Part shown: positions 1 through 6,103 of the stretch, piece after piece
Numbering within the stretch: position 1 is the first letter of the stretch
Layout of the letters: each line of letters starts with the position of its first letter
NCBI GenBank assembly: GCA_015488785.1
Contig: WFNC01000587.1
Location: 1-6,513, forward strand
Source of the DNA: Flavobacteriales bacterium
GTDB taxonomy: Bacteria > Bacteroidota > Bacteroidia > Flavobacteriales_D > Parvicellaceae
Direction of reading: 5' to 3'
DNA: 6,513 nucleotides
Position numbers and translations under genes: made by a program
Notes under the pieces: generated by a model
Seen by the model: only the letters and a program-made list of their open reading frames with translations
The model's database searches: none
Told to the model about the DNA's origin: nothing

Positions 1-1
1 A

Positions 2-613
2 CTAAAACATATCCTCAAGCACATATTTCTCTCCCGAAACTAAAGAGTAGAAAACCAACCCATATCTTTTGCTCCAAATAAACTCTTTTATCTTTTTTGA
101 ACAATACCTATCCTTCGGATTTACTTTTTCAAAAGTAAAATGAAATCCTATTATTTCAGCCCCAATAAATGGAATGTAAACTGTTTTAGTTTCAGCTTCC
201 TTATTTATATCATTCATGTAATTAGTATGATAATCAAAAACACTAAAGGTCTTATCTGCTCTTTCCAATGAGTCTTTTTGCAGCTCTTTTGTTGCTCTAA
301 AGGCAAAACCACAATTATACTTCACATCATCAGCGATTGAAGTAATCCACTTCGCTTGTAAATTTGCTACTTCGTATTGTAAATTTCCAAAAGCGATTTT
401 ATTACAATCCGTGAAACTTGTAGAACAAAAATCTACTACAAATGTATCTACATCATTTGTCTCTGAACAAATATAAATCAATGTATCTTTCAGTTGTAAT
501 GCCTTTATCCAAGACTTGTCACTTTCAGACATAGATACCTTATCACATTTAGAAAAAACGCAACTACCAAGCAATATTAGAAGAACAGAAAGTAAATAGA
601 TTATCTTCATCAC
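2..613 (-). CDS. Putative lipoprotein, likely immunity protein of the adjacent Rhs lipase toxin
   Basis: The protein starts with a short charged stretch (MKII), a hydrophobic segment and a lipobox LLGSC. The modified cysteine would be residue 17 from the ATG at 610, or 18 from the GTG at 613, so it should be an exported, membrane-anchored lipoprotein. The ATG at 610 is the better start: it lies 2 bp after the toxin stop codon (TAG at 615-613), whereas the GTG would overlap that stop by 1 base. Beyond the signal there are about 185 residues with scattered cysteines (roughly 23, 49, 63, 70, 101, 171) and a C-terminal stretch, WSKRYGLVFYSLVSGE, of a kind seen in flavobacterial hypothetical lipoproteins. 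I recognise no named domain. Immunity is inferred from position directly after a lipase-type toxin and from envelope location: known phospholipase effectors are usually paired with periplasmic or lipoprotein inhibitors. The gene is complete; its stop is at 4-2. Confidence 0.8.
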   Translation of the reverse strand: MMKIIYLLSVLLILLGSCVFSKCDKVSMSESDKSWIKALQLKDTLIYICSETNDVDTFVVDFCSTSFTDCNKIAFGNLQYEVANLQAKWITSIADDVKYNCGFAFRATKELQKDSLERADKTFSVFDYHTNYMNDINKEAETKTVYIPFIGAEIIGFHFTFEKVNPKDRYCSKKIKEFIWSKRYGLVFYSLVSGEKYVLEDMF

Positions 614-1770
614 TATGGGGCTTTTCGGTACATTTCTAAAAACCTATCAATAGAGTGCTTATCTGCCATATTATAATTGCCTTCGGCTTTCATTATCCAT
701 TGCGTCCCTTCTGCTTTTGATGGTTGTAAGGTATTCAAAATTTCACCTTCAATAATATAAGCATTAATGAGGGTGAGTTTCTCACTTCCTCTATGCGCAA
801 AAGGATTTCCATACTCAAACGCCCATGTAAGCCCCATAGCATTGAAGGTCGTTGCCTTATTTCCTTTTTGCATTGAAGCAATTGAGGCCAAACCTCCTCC
901 TAAAGAATGTCCCGTATAGTGAAGGAAGCCATAATCTTCTCCTTTTATCACACCAGCAACTTTATTGGTAGTTATAATTGTCTGGACTGACTGCATACTA
1001 ACTAGAGCTCCACCTCCCATTACAACATCTGTTAGCCCATCTTGAGCATCATCAGTTCCTGCAAAAGCTAAAGTATAAAATGTTTCTCCTTCAATAGTTC
1101 TAGAATAAAGACCTGCTTTAAACCCATCACTACCAATATACTTTTCTTTTAATTTCCATTCGGATCTCCCTGCTCTTGCCCCAGCTTCTACACCAGCCTG
1201 ATCAATAGAGTAAACATGATTGGACATTTCAGCGGATTCTGATACTTCTGGCTGAGTATATTGATCTGATTTGACCCACTCTTTCGTTCCTACACCTTGA
1301 CCAACATACCAATTGTAAATCGAGTTCTCTTCCGATTCTTTATCACTACCTTGTCCAAATTCACCTAGTTCCATGTCATTTGCGTCTTCTGCTGGCTCAA
1401 GTCCTTCGAGTTCAACTGTATGTATCACTTGATTACCACTAAATTGATATGGGGTCCATTGCGGATAGTTACTCGCTAAAGGATCAACCGCAAAGAACCT
1501 ACCAATACGAGGGTCATGCATCCTATACTTGTAATTCACAGAGTTTCCTTTTCCTTTTATCTCGTCGTCCAACAATTGCCCCTGAAAACCGTATGAATAT
1601 TGGTCATTAGCAGTCGCATTTCTCCCAGGCATTACCATACCGAAGGAAGAACAGTATACGGAAAAATTCGTTTTCAAATTTGCTATAGATGACTGATTTT
1701 GCAAGTGTTTCGCGCGTAAGGGGTTAAAATAAAAAAAGGCACTCGTGTGAGCACCTTCAAATGTAATCAT
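613..1770 (-). CDS. Rhs core C-terminal tip fused to a class 3 lipase-like toxin domain (5'-truncated or orphan)
   Basis: Residues about 43-125 are the end of an Rhs repeat-associated core: FGMVMPGRN, YGFQGQ, DDEIKGKGNS, YRMHDPRIGRFFAVDPL, then the closing ELEGLE. A variable linker (about 126-185) leads to a lipase-like domain: FAGTDD near 236-241 (oxyanion-loop type), YTGHSLGGGLA with nucleophile Ser289, an acidic candidate near 341-343 (EGE), and His372 in KHSIDRF. This order fits a class 3 lipase/phospholipase effector that would act on membrane lipids. A normal flavobacterial Rhs protein has a long YD-repeat body before the core; here only about 40 non-Rhs residues precede it, and codons 6-15 coincide with a terminator hairpin and T-tract. 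The ATG at 1770 overlaps the recombinase stop (ATGA), but may be fortuitous; internal Met45 or Met47 or an upstream fusion lost by rearrangement are alternatives. It is either an orphan toxin tip, silent until recombined, or a pseudogene 5' end. Confidence 0.8.
   Translation of the reverse strand: MITFEGAHTSAFFYFNPLRAKHLQNQSSIANLKTNFSVYCSSFGMVMPGRNATANDQYSYGFQGQLLDDEIKGKGNSVNYKYRMHDPRIGRFFAVDPLASNYPQWTPYQFSGNQVIHTVELEGLEPAEDANDMELGEFGQGSDKESEENSIYNWYVGQGVGTKEWVKSDQYTQPEVSESAEMSNHVYSIDQAGVEAGARAGRSEWKLKEKYIGSDGFKAGLYSRTIEGETFYTLAFAGTDDAQDGLTDVVMGGGALVSMQSVQTIITTNKVAGVIKGEDYGFLHYTGHSLGGGLASIASMQKGNKATTFNAMGLTWAFEYGNPFAHRGSEKLTLINAYIIEGEILNTLQPSKAEGTQWIMKAEGNYNMADKHSIDRFLEMYRKAP
1726..1755 (-). 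terminator. Rho-independent terminator after the recombinase operon
   Basis: Read on the minus strand, GGTGCTC-ACAC-GAGTGCC (1755-1738) forms a 7-bp stem (two G-T pairs, four-base loop) followed at once by seven T, an A and four more T (1737-1726). It begins 12 bp after the stop codon of the downstream recombinase (1769-1767), the expected place for the end of that operon. It lies inside the first 15 codons of the Rhs open frame, which argues that this part of the frame is not normally translated Rhs sequence. Confidence 0.7.
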
Positions 1771-2657
1771 TTTTTTAGTAAATAATGGCTTTTAAGTTCT
1801 TTTTTTAATCCCTCAAAGCTGTCTATATCATACCTTTCTGTACTGCTCACATACCTGTGACCTGCCATGTATTGTGTTTTTCTTACCCCGTATTTTTTCA
1901 ACCATTCACTAATGACACTTTGCCTGATTTGTTGCAAATTCTTTAATTTTGGGTACTGCATCCGTAATTTACGCAGTAAAATAGAAATCACATTGGTTAA
2001 AACGCCTTTTCCTTGCCCATGATTGACCAAAAAATAAGCACTTGTTTTCTTGGCTTCTCTCAATATTTCTGAGCGCACATTGATGATGTAATCTTGAAAC
2101 AATAGAAGTTGGTTTGCCTGTAAATCCAAGGTTCTTGAATTGGTTGTTCTTGCTGCAGGAACGTAAATTTTACCCTTCATTAAATCAACATCTTTCAGCT
2201 CGATTATTCGAAGTTCTGAACTTGATACACCTTGAAAAACAACTAAACTTAACAACACCTTATTTCGTTTTTCAACCAGTCCAAAGGTCGTTTGAAGCGT
2301 GTAGATTTCCAAAAGTTCTTCGGAACTTAAAATGTTGCTCGGAAGTTTCTTTGTTCCGCCCTTTAATTGAACCAATTTAGCAGGGTTTTGCGGGGTTTCT
2401 AAATAACTAAAATAATGTTCTAAACTCTTTATTTTAAGACGAATGGTATGCGTCGAATTCTTCTTTTGATGACAAAATGAAACATAATTCATTAACTGCT
2501 CATATTTTATTTCTGTGGGCTTTATTTCTTCTGATTTACACCATTTCACCAATTCTTTTACGGTGTTTTCTCGTGTTCTAATTGTATTAAAGGCTTCACC
2601 TTTACGCAATAAATAATCTCTAAATGTTTTCATTTTCTTCTGTATTTTTAGTTTCAC
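1767..2657 (-). CDS. Tyrosine recombinase, second of a pair, with degenerate active site
   Basis: Residues about 8-85 look like a SAM-like core-binding domain (FRDYLLRKGEAFNTIRTRE), and about 105-290 match the catalytic domain of phage-type integrases. It keeps Arg245 (LQQIRQS), Gly266-His267 (MAGHRY) and the nucleophile candidate Tyr276 (TERYDI). The usual first arginine of the GLRxSE box is replaced: here it reads GVSSSEL, with Ser145 at that position. The box normally HxLRH reads QQIRQ, so two histidines are glutamines, and no clear hairpin lysine is seen. It may therefore be a weak or structural partner of the upstream recombinase rather than a self-sufficient enzyme. The longest frame starts with GTG at 2657, overlapping the upstream gene by 38 bp; an ATG at 2633, preceded by AGAAGAAA and giving a 14-bp overlap and 288 residues, is more likely. 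Overlap implies translational coupling. The stop TGA overlaps the ATG at 1770. Confidence 0.85.
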   Translation of the reverse strand: MKLKIQKKMKTFRDYLLRKGEAFNTIRTRENTVKELVKWCKSEEIKPTEIKYEQLMNYVSFCHQKKNSTHTIRLKIKSLEHYFSYLETPQNPAKLVQLKGGTKKLPSNILSSEELLEIYTLQTTFGLVEKRNKVLLSLVVFQGVSSSELRIIELKDVDLMKGKIYVPAARTTNSRTLDLQANQLLLFQDYIINVRSEILREAKKTSAYFLVNHGQGKGVLTNVISILLRKLRMQYPKLKNLQQIRQSVISEWLKKYGVRKTQYMAGHRYVSSTERYDIDSFEGLKKELKSHYLLKK

Positions 2658-3528
2658 TCAAATGGGTGTAAATTTGTGTACTGTCTAAACTTCTGTGCCC
2701 TAAAAAAAGAGCAATACTCTCTAATTTCATCCCCGATTGCAATAAATGCGTAGCAATTGAATGCCTTAAAGTATGCAAGCTTGCAGGGGTTTTAATGTTG
2801 GATTCTTTGAGGATTTTTTTTAGAATATACGCCACCGATGGACTCGATAAAGCTTTGCCGTTTTTAGTCACCAAAAGAGCACTTGTACTTTTCTCGCTGG
2901 GCACTAATTTTTCCCTGACATTAAAAATATAATCCTCCAAAATACCCTTGACGTGATCTGACATGGGAACTTTGCGTTGGTAACCCGTTTTGCTCTTTAG
3001 AATAAGCACTTCTTCTTTACTGAAATCCAACTCCTCGACTTTTAAATCAATTCCTTCTTTTCTACGAAGCCCTAAACCGTAATAAAGTGCCAATACTGCT
3101 TTGTTTCTTCTGCCTAAAAGACTTCCATCGCAAGTGTCAAAAAGTTTTTCTATTTCGGCTAAACTTAAGAATGTAGCACTACTTTTAGGTCTTTGAAGTA
3201 CTGGAAAATCAGGCGTTTGAATATCTTTTGTACGCAACAAAAAGTCATACAACAATTTTAAAATACTGCGGTGCTTGTGCAGTGATGCCAGACTTAATCC
3301 GCCGTCTGTTTTTTGGTTAGAACGCTTTTGTAAATAGTCAAAATAAGGTATCAATGTTGTTGTTTGCTCAATATTTACACCGTTATTTTCTGCGTAGAAT
3401 AAATATTCTTTCACGCCATTATTTGCATTGTAAACCGTTTGTTTTGAGTAATTTAAAAGATGTAAATGTCTTGAAAATTGGGCAAGGAGATTCTTGTTCG
3501 CCCTTGAGCGCAATTCTAATTTTTTCAT
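2620..3528 (-). CDS. Tyrosine recombinase/integrase (XerC/D-like), complete active site
   Basis: A site-specific DNA recombinase of normal length (302 residues). Residues about 11-105 form the N-terminal SAM-like DNA-binding domain, and about 118-292 the catalytic domain. Visible catalytic residues are Arg155 in GLGLRRKE, Lys180 in the KSKTGYQRKVP hairpin, His252 and Arg255 in LHTLRHS, His278 in LGHRS, and the nucleophile Tyr287 in IYTHL, so it should be active. The ATG at 3528 is the only sensible start; upstream is the 211-bp repeat-bearing spacer. The stop (TAG at 2622-2620) lies within the start region of the next recombinase, so the two are probably coupled and work as a pair, perhaps as a mixed tetramer in the manner of XerC/XerD. 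It is general enough to be a Xer-like enzyme by sequence, but tandem pairing beside an ATPase favours a mobile-element recombinase over the housekeeping chromosome dimer-resolution enzyme. Confidence 0.93.
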   Translation of the reverse strand: MKKLELRSRANKNLLAQFSRHLHLLNYSKQTVYNANNGVKEYLFYAENNGVNIEQTTTLIPYFDYLQKRSNQKTDGGLSLASLHKHRSILKLLYDFLLRTKDIQTPDFPVLQRPKSSATFLSLAEIEKLFDTCDGSLLGRRNKAVLALYYGLGLRRKEGIDLKVEELDFSKEEVLILKSKTGYQRKVPMSDHVKGILEDYIFNVREKLVPSEKSTSALLVTKNGKALSSPSVAYILKKILKESNIKTPASLHTLRHSIATHLLQSGMKLESIALFLGHRSLDSTQIYTHLSETKNTEENENI

Positions 3529-3570
3529 GATTTTATTGTTTAATGAATGCCGATTATCGACTATTATTTA

Positions 3571-3600
3571 CTTCGACACAGCTCAGCAACCCCGAGGGGG
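3571..3600. repeat. Dispersed flavobacterial-type intergenic repeat plus C4/G4 hairpin
   Basis: TTCGACACAGCTCAG (3572-3586) is followed by CCCC-GA-GGGG, a small GC-rich hairpin (3590-3599). A related TTCGACTAGCTCAG lies at 6439-6452. From memory, sequences of the form TTCGACnnnGCTCAG recur between genes in many Bacteroidetes genomes; their role is not established. Here it stands between the TGTGATTC repeats and the first recombinase start, in the leader of the recombinase transcript if the promoter lies upstream. Confidence 0.45.
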
Positions 3601-3615
3601 GACTTACACACCTCG

Positions 3616-3718
3616 TGTGATTCTGTGATTCATGTGATTCAGAGGTAAAAACCCTTTGCTGTACTGCGATACAAAGAATGCTATTTTATGTGATTCACGT
3701 GTGATTCAGATGTGATTC
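3616..3718. repeat. Six TGTGATTC direct repeats (iteron-like) around a short dyad
   Basis: Perfect copies of TGTGATTC start at 3616, 3624, 3633, 3689, 3700 and 3711. The first three are spaced 8 and 9 bp apart, and the last three exactly 11 bp apart, close to one helical turn. All share one orientation (GAATCACA on the coding strand of the neighbouring genes). Between the clusters is a dyad, CTTTG-N13-CAAAG (3654-3676), with TGTA/TACA inside it. The array fills the gap between the ATPase stop (3740) and the first recombinase start (3528). Such arrays usually bind a replication initiator, a recombination directionality protein or an autoregulator; which one is not decided by sequence. No TAnnTTTG box is seen for the recombinase operon in this spacer, so its promoter is unresolved. 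Confidence 0.75.
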
Positions 3719-3739
3719 AAAGACTTTAATCTTTTTTAA

Positions 3740-5374
3740 TCAAGCATCTGGATACTTTTCTCGTAATTCTTTGAGTCTACTATCGAGTAAATCAACGCCC
3801 GATTCAATCAACTCATAATCATCCCAAACATCAATCCTGTATTCAAAACTTAGCTTTCTATTCTCTCCAATACGAGTAACCATTCCCAAGTCTTCAAATG
3901 CATTCATGCTGCGTTTCAAGGTTTGTGTATGCAATCTAAAATGCGCCCGGATATCTTTTGAATAAAACCCTTTATTGCTCTTTTCTGTTATTCCTTGCGT
4001 TTTCAAATAGGTTTTCAAGCGTTCAAAAAACACGCGTTGCGTTCCAGACAATTGGTCAGACTTACGAAGTAAAGATTCTCTGCACAATTTATTTGCCCAT
4101 TCAATGTGATCTAGTTTTGTTTCAATAAACAGTCCTCTTTCGTCTTTTTGAATCTCCAATTGGAATTGATGCAAGTACGTTACCGCTTTTATGAGTGCGA
4201 TATAATGCTGATTGGTTCGAAGGGGTTTAAAAACAACTTGGGGAAGCATCAGTTCGGGTTGAAATGGATTTCTAACTTCCAAAGGTTCGAGTAAACGTTG
4301 TGCATTTTTAATGAGTTGTTGCGCTTTTTGAATTTCTTTTTTATCAATAAGTCCTGCTGCATTTCTGTTTTGGTACTCCATTACATCTTGCTGGTGTTTA
4401 TAGCTTTCGTTGACATGAATCAAATACGATCTGTTGGAGTTGTCCTCGTAAATCTTATCTTTTGTGGTTGCTCCAACAATGCAAACAGGGCCTTTTGCTT
4501 CGAGTTTCTTTTGTTTGTGCTCCCCCGATACCGTGTCCATTTCTGTGGTATATTTTACAATATGACCGTTGGACATAAATTCACGAAGCGTGTAAAGTGC
4601 ATTCATAGAACCGTCTAAATCTTCGAGCATCAATACTTTGTGCGACCAAAAATCTTTGTACGGAGGATAGAAAAGTACATTTTCAGTAAGTGCTGTTGTG
4701 ATGTGCTTTTGTTCGTCGGGAACGCAGTTGATGACCGTTTTTAAAAGGTTGGTTTTTCCACTTCCAGAACTTCCATGAATAAGGGCGTGAAGTGGGCTGT
4801 CAAACTGACGCGTTAAGAAGATTAAAAACAACAGCAGTCCGTTATTTTCTTCACCTACAAGACCTGCAGAAGCAAGCAAAGATGAAATTTCGCTCAGTAG
4901 CTTGGGATTTTTGAGTAATTTTTTAGCTTTTGTTTTTTCCTGGGGTAATAATTCTATGCGGGGCGGTCTTTGTGGTAAAAGTTGTTCTTTTCTGCGCTGC
5001 ATTCGGTATTTTTCAACGCCGTCAACAAGTGTGTAAATCGTATGGGTTAAATCGGTTGTTCCGAGTTCTAGTTTTTCGGCTGCTTCTCTGATGTAGCGTT
5101 TTATTTGACTGTCGCTGTATAAATCAACCGTATTTCTATACACGTGAACAGGAGAAAGCAAAGGAAGCCGAGAAACTTTTAAAGTTACCCGAAGTCTGTC
5201 GAGTTGCTTCATGTTTACACCGCCCATTAATTCGTAGCTAAGTTGTTCCATCGGGCTTTCAAAAATTAAATGCTCTGGATTACGGATGTCTATTCCGTGG
5301 ACAAAGCCTGTGGAGGAGGAAATACCGTTTTTTAGCAGTTCTTTGCCTTGTTTTAAAAAATCTTGTTCGTTCAT
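3740..5374 (-). CDS. P-loop ATPase with C-terminal helical/winged-helix region; helicase-like mobile-element protein
   Basis: The central domain has Walker A GSSGSGKT (201-208), a Walker B-like LMLEDLD (248-254), a sensor-1-type strand CIVGATT (298-304) and a possible arginine finger Arg315 in DNSNRSY. After it, NAQRLLEPLEVRNPF (357-371) and the following 80 residues resemble, from memory, the helicase-like part of CHC2 zinc-finger primase proteins found beside integrases in mobile elements, as does the N-terminal LDRLRVTLKVSR...VDLYSDSQ region (58-90). No CHC2 cysteine/histidine cluster or Toprim motif is visible, so a primase function is unlikely from this chain alone. Residues about 445-515 look like a winged-helix DNA-binding region (SKDIRAHFRLHTQTLKRSMNAFEDLGMV). 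I infer a DNA-remodelling or replication/mobilisation ATPase acting with the downstream recombinases. The ATG at 5374 follows an A-rich leader; the gene is divergent from the Xre gene. Confidence 0.75.
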   Translation of the reverse strand: MNEQDFLKQGKELLKNGISSSTGFVHGIDIRNPEHLIFESPMEQLSYELMGGVNMKQLDRLRVTLKVSRLPLLSPVHVYRNTVDLYSDSQIKRYIREAAEKLELGTTDLTHTIYTLVDGVEKYRMQRRKEQLLPQRPPRIELLPQEKTKAKKLLKNPKLLSEISSLLASAGLVGEENNGLLLFLIFLTRQFDSPLHALIHGSSGSGKTNLLKTVINCVPDEQKHITTALTENVLFYPPYKDFWSHKVLMLEDLDGSMNALYTLREFMSNGHIVKYTTEMDTVSGEHKQKKLEAKGPVCIVGATTKDKIYEDNSNRSYLIHVNESYKHQQDVMEYQNRNAAGLIDKKEIQKAQQLIKNAQRLLEPLEVRNPFQPELMLPQVVFKPLRTNQHYIALIKAVTYLHQFQLEIQKDERGLFIETKLDHIEWANKLCRESLLRKSDQLSGTQRVFFERLKTYLKTQGITEKSNKGFYSKDIRAHFRLHTQTLKRSMNAFEDLGMVTRIGENRKLSFEYRIDVWDDYELIESGVDLLDSRLKELREKYPDA

Positions 5375-5404
5375 TGTTTTTATTTAATAGTTAATTACTA
5401 TTGA

Positions 5405-5412
5405 CAAATGTA
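5405..5412 (-). promoter_or_regulatory. Bacteroidetes -7 box for the ATPase gene
   Basis: On the minus strand this reads TACATTTG, a match to TAnnTTTG, with 30 bp to the ATPase ATG. No TTG at the usual 17-23 bp upstream spacing is seen (the nearest is about 12 bp away), so the -33 element is weak or absent. Confidence 0.5.
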
Positions 5413-5469
5413 TAGTTTTGTTTTCAATAAGAAGTATAAATTGCATTTCTTTTGTTAAAAACTTTTAAC

Positions 5470-5477
5470 TACATTTG
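5470..5477 (+). promoter_or_regulatory. Bacteroidetes -7 box for the Xre/toxin-antitoxin operon
   Basis: TACATTTG matches TAnnTTTG and lies 36 bp before the Xre start codon. Upstream TTG triplets are at 15 bp and 26 bp, outside the usual 17-23 bp window, so the -33 element is imperfect. Confidence 0.5.
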
Positions 5478-5513
5478 TTTATAAATCAAACAAAAGCTTA
5501 ATTTTAGTCAATT

Positions 5514-5852
5514 ATGATTGCCATAGGAGAAAAAATAACACAACTAAGAAAACAACATCAACTATCACAAGCTGAGTTTGCTAAAAAGATTGATGTATCA
5601 AGAACCATTATAGGAAATTACGAAAGAAATACAAATATGCCATCTGTTGAGATTTTACTAAAAATGGCTAATATTTTTGACGTATCTATCGATTACATTA
5701 TCGGAGAGGGGCAATTATCAAGCTATGATAAACAGGTGTTGAAACGAATAGAAGAAATTGAACTACTAGATAATGACACAAAAGATAAATTATTTTTTCT
5801 CATTGATAATGTAATCCAAAACTTCAAAACGAAGCAAGCATTTTCTTCTTAA
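5514..5852 (+). CDS. Xre-family (Cro/CI-type) helix-turn-helix regulator
   Basis: A 112-residue DNA-binding protein. Residues about 4-64 form a canonical HTH_3 domain: IGEKITQLRKQHQLSQAEFA, then the recognition helix region DVSRTIIGNYER and the closing PSVEILLKMANIFDVSIDYIIG. The C-terminal part (about 70-107) is charged and probably helical, likely a dimerisation or partner-binding tail. It starts with ATG at 5514, 36 bp after a TAnnTTTG box, and is followed after 11 bp by the antitoxin gene, so the three plus-strand genes form one operon. I infer that it represses its own operon and perhaps the divergent ATPase gene through the ACAAATGTA dyad. The antitoxin next to it shows no DNA-binding motif of its own, which fits a regulator supplied separately. 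A phage-style lysogeny repressor is unlikely, as no cleavage domain is present. Confidence 0.92.
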   Translation: MIAIGEKITQLRKQHQLSQAEFAKKIDVSRTIIGNYERNTNMPSVEILLKMANIFDVSIDYIIGEGQLSSYDKQVLKRIEEIELLDNDTKDKLFFLIDNVIQNFKTKQAFSS

Positions 5853-5863
5853 ATTCAATCAAT

Positions 5864-6103
5864 ATGAACATCGAATCAACAAAAATAGATTTAGCAAAAC
5901 AACTCTTCAATATCAACAAAGAGTCTGTTTTATCTAAAATAAAAGCAATTTTGGACAAAGAAGAAATCGTTGCATATACCACCGATGGAAAACCATTGTC
6001 TAGGAAAACATACCTCGAAGCTGTTGAAAGTGCAGAAAAAGACATTGACAACGGAAATTACATTACGCAAAGTCAACTTTTAGCCAATCTCAAAAAGTGG
6101 TAA
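5864..6103 (+). CDS. Small antitoxin of a RelE/ParE-type toxin-antitoxin pair
   Basis: A 79-residue protein of the type that precedes RelE/ParE toxins in Bacteroidetes. An N-terminal helical stretch (KIDLAKQLFNINKESVLSKIKAIL, about residues 7-30) is followed by EEIVAYTTDGKPLSRKTYLEAV (33-54), then a helix and an exposed tail NYITQSQLLANLKKW (65-79), probably the part wrapping the toxin. The VAYTxxGKPL phrase is one I associate with this antitoxin group. No ribbon-helix-helix or HTH is evident, so promoter control probably depends on the Xre protein upstream. The ATG at 5864 lies 11 bp after the Xre stop. Its stop (6101-6103) is 5 bp before the probable toxin ATG and overlaps the longer GTG-started toxin frame, so the two are translationally linked, as expected for toxin and antitoxin. 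It neutralises the toxin by direct binding in the cytoplasm, by analogy with the family. Confidence 0.85.
   Translation: MNIESTKIDLAKQLFNINKESVLSKIKAILDKEEIVAYTTDGKPLSRKTYLEAVESAEKDIDNGNYITQSQLLANLKKW

Larger units (their letters stand above)
1726..5374 (-). mobile_element. Candidate mobile module: P-loop ATPase plus paired tyrosine recombinases
   Basis: Three genes on one strand encode an ATPase, a complete tyrosine recombinase and a partly degenerate one, with a repeat-rich spacer between the ATPase and the recombinases and a terminator at the distal end. Two tandem overlapping tyrosine recombinases recall Tn554-type (TnpA/TnpB) and recombinase-in-trio elements, but the partner here is an ATPase and only two recombinases are present. 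The true ends were not identified: the left limit is inferred from the terminator and from where Rhs similarity resumes (about 1645-1725), and the divergent toxin-antitoxin operon may also belong to the element, extending it to about 6400-6513. Confidence 0.5.
5404..5478. promoter_or_regulatory. Inverted ACAAATGTA pair, candidate operator of the divergent spacer
   Basis: ACAAATGTA (5404-5412) recurs inverted as TACATTTGT (5470-5478), both followed outward by AGTT-like bases. The arms coincide with the two divergent -7 boxes, so a regulator binding them, most simply the Xre protein encoded next door, could control both directions. The alternative is that the symmetry only reflects two copies of the promoter consensus. 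Confidence 0.35.

Noticed and set aside
2114..2380. Plus-strand open frame of 88 codons
   Set aside because: It lies wholly antisense inside the second recombinase, which has clear family motifs, and its translation shows no recognisable domain.
1767..3528. Recombinase-in-trio element
   Set aside because: Only two tyrosine recombinases are present; the third gene upstream is a P-loop ATPase.
3616..3718. CRISPR array
   Set aside because: The repeats are only 8 bp, with 0-3 bp between copies inside each cluster and no unique spacers; no cas gene is present.
4298..4618. Plus-strand open frame of 106 codons, hydrophobic at its start
   Set aside because: It is antisense to the ATPase core, including the Walker B region; the hydrophobicity is a mirror of the coding strand composition.
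5824..6051. Minus-strand open frame of 75 codons
   Set aside because: It is antisense to the antitoxin gene and the end of the Xre gene, with no support of its own.
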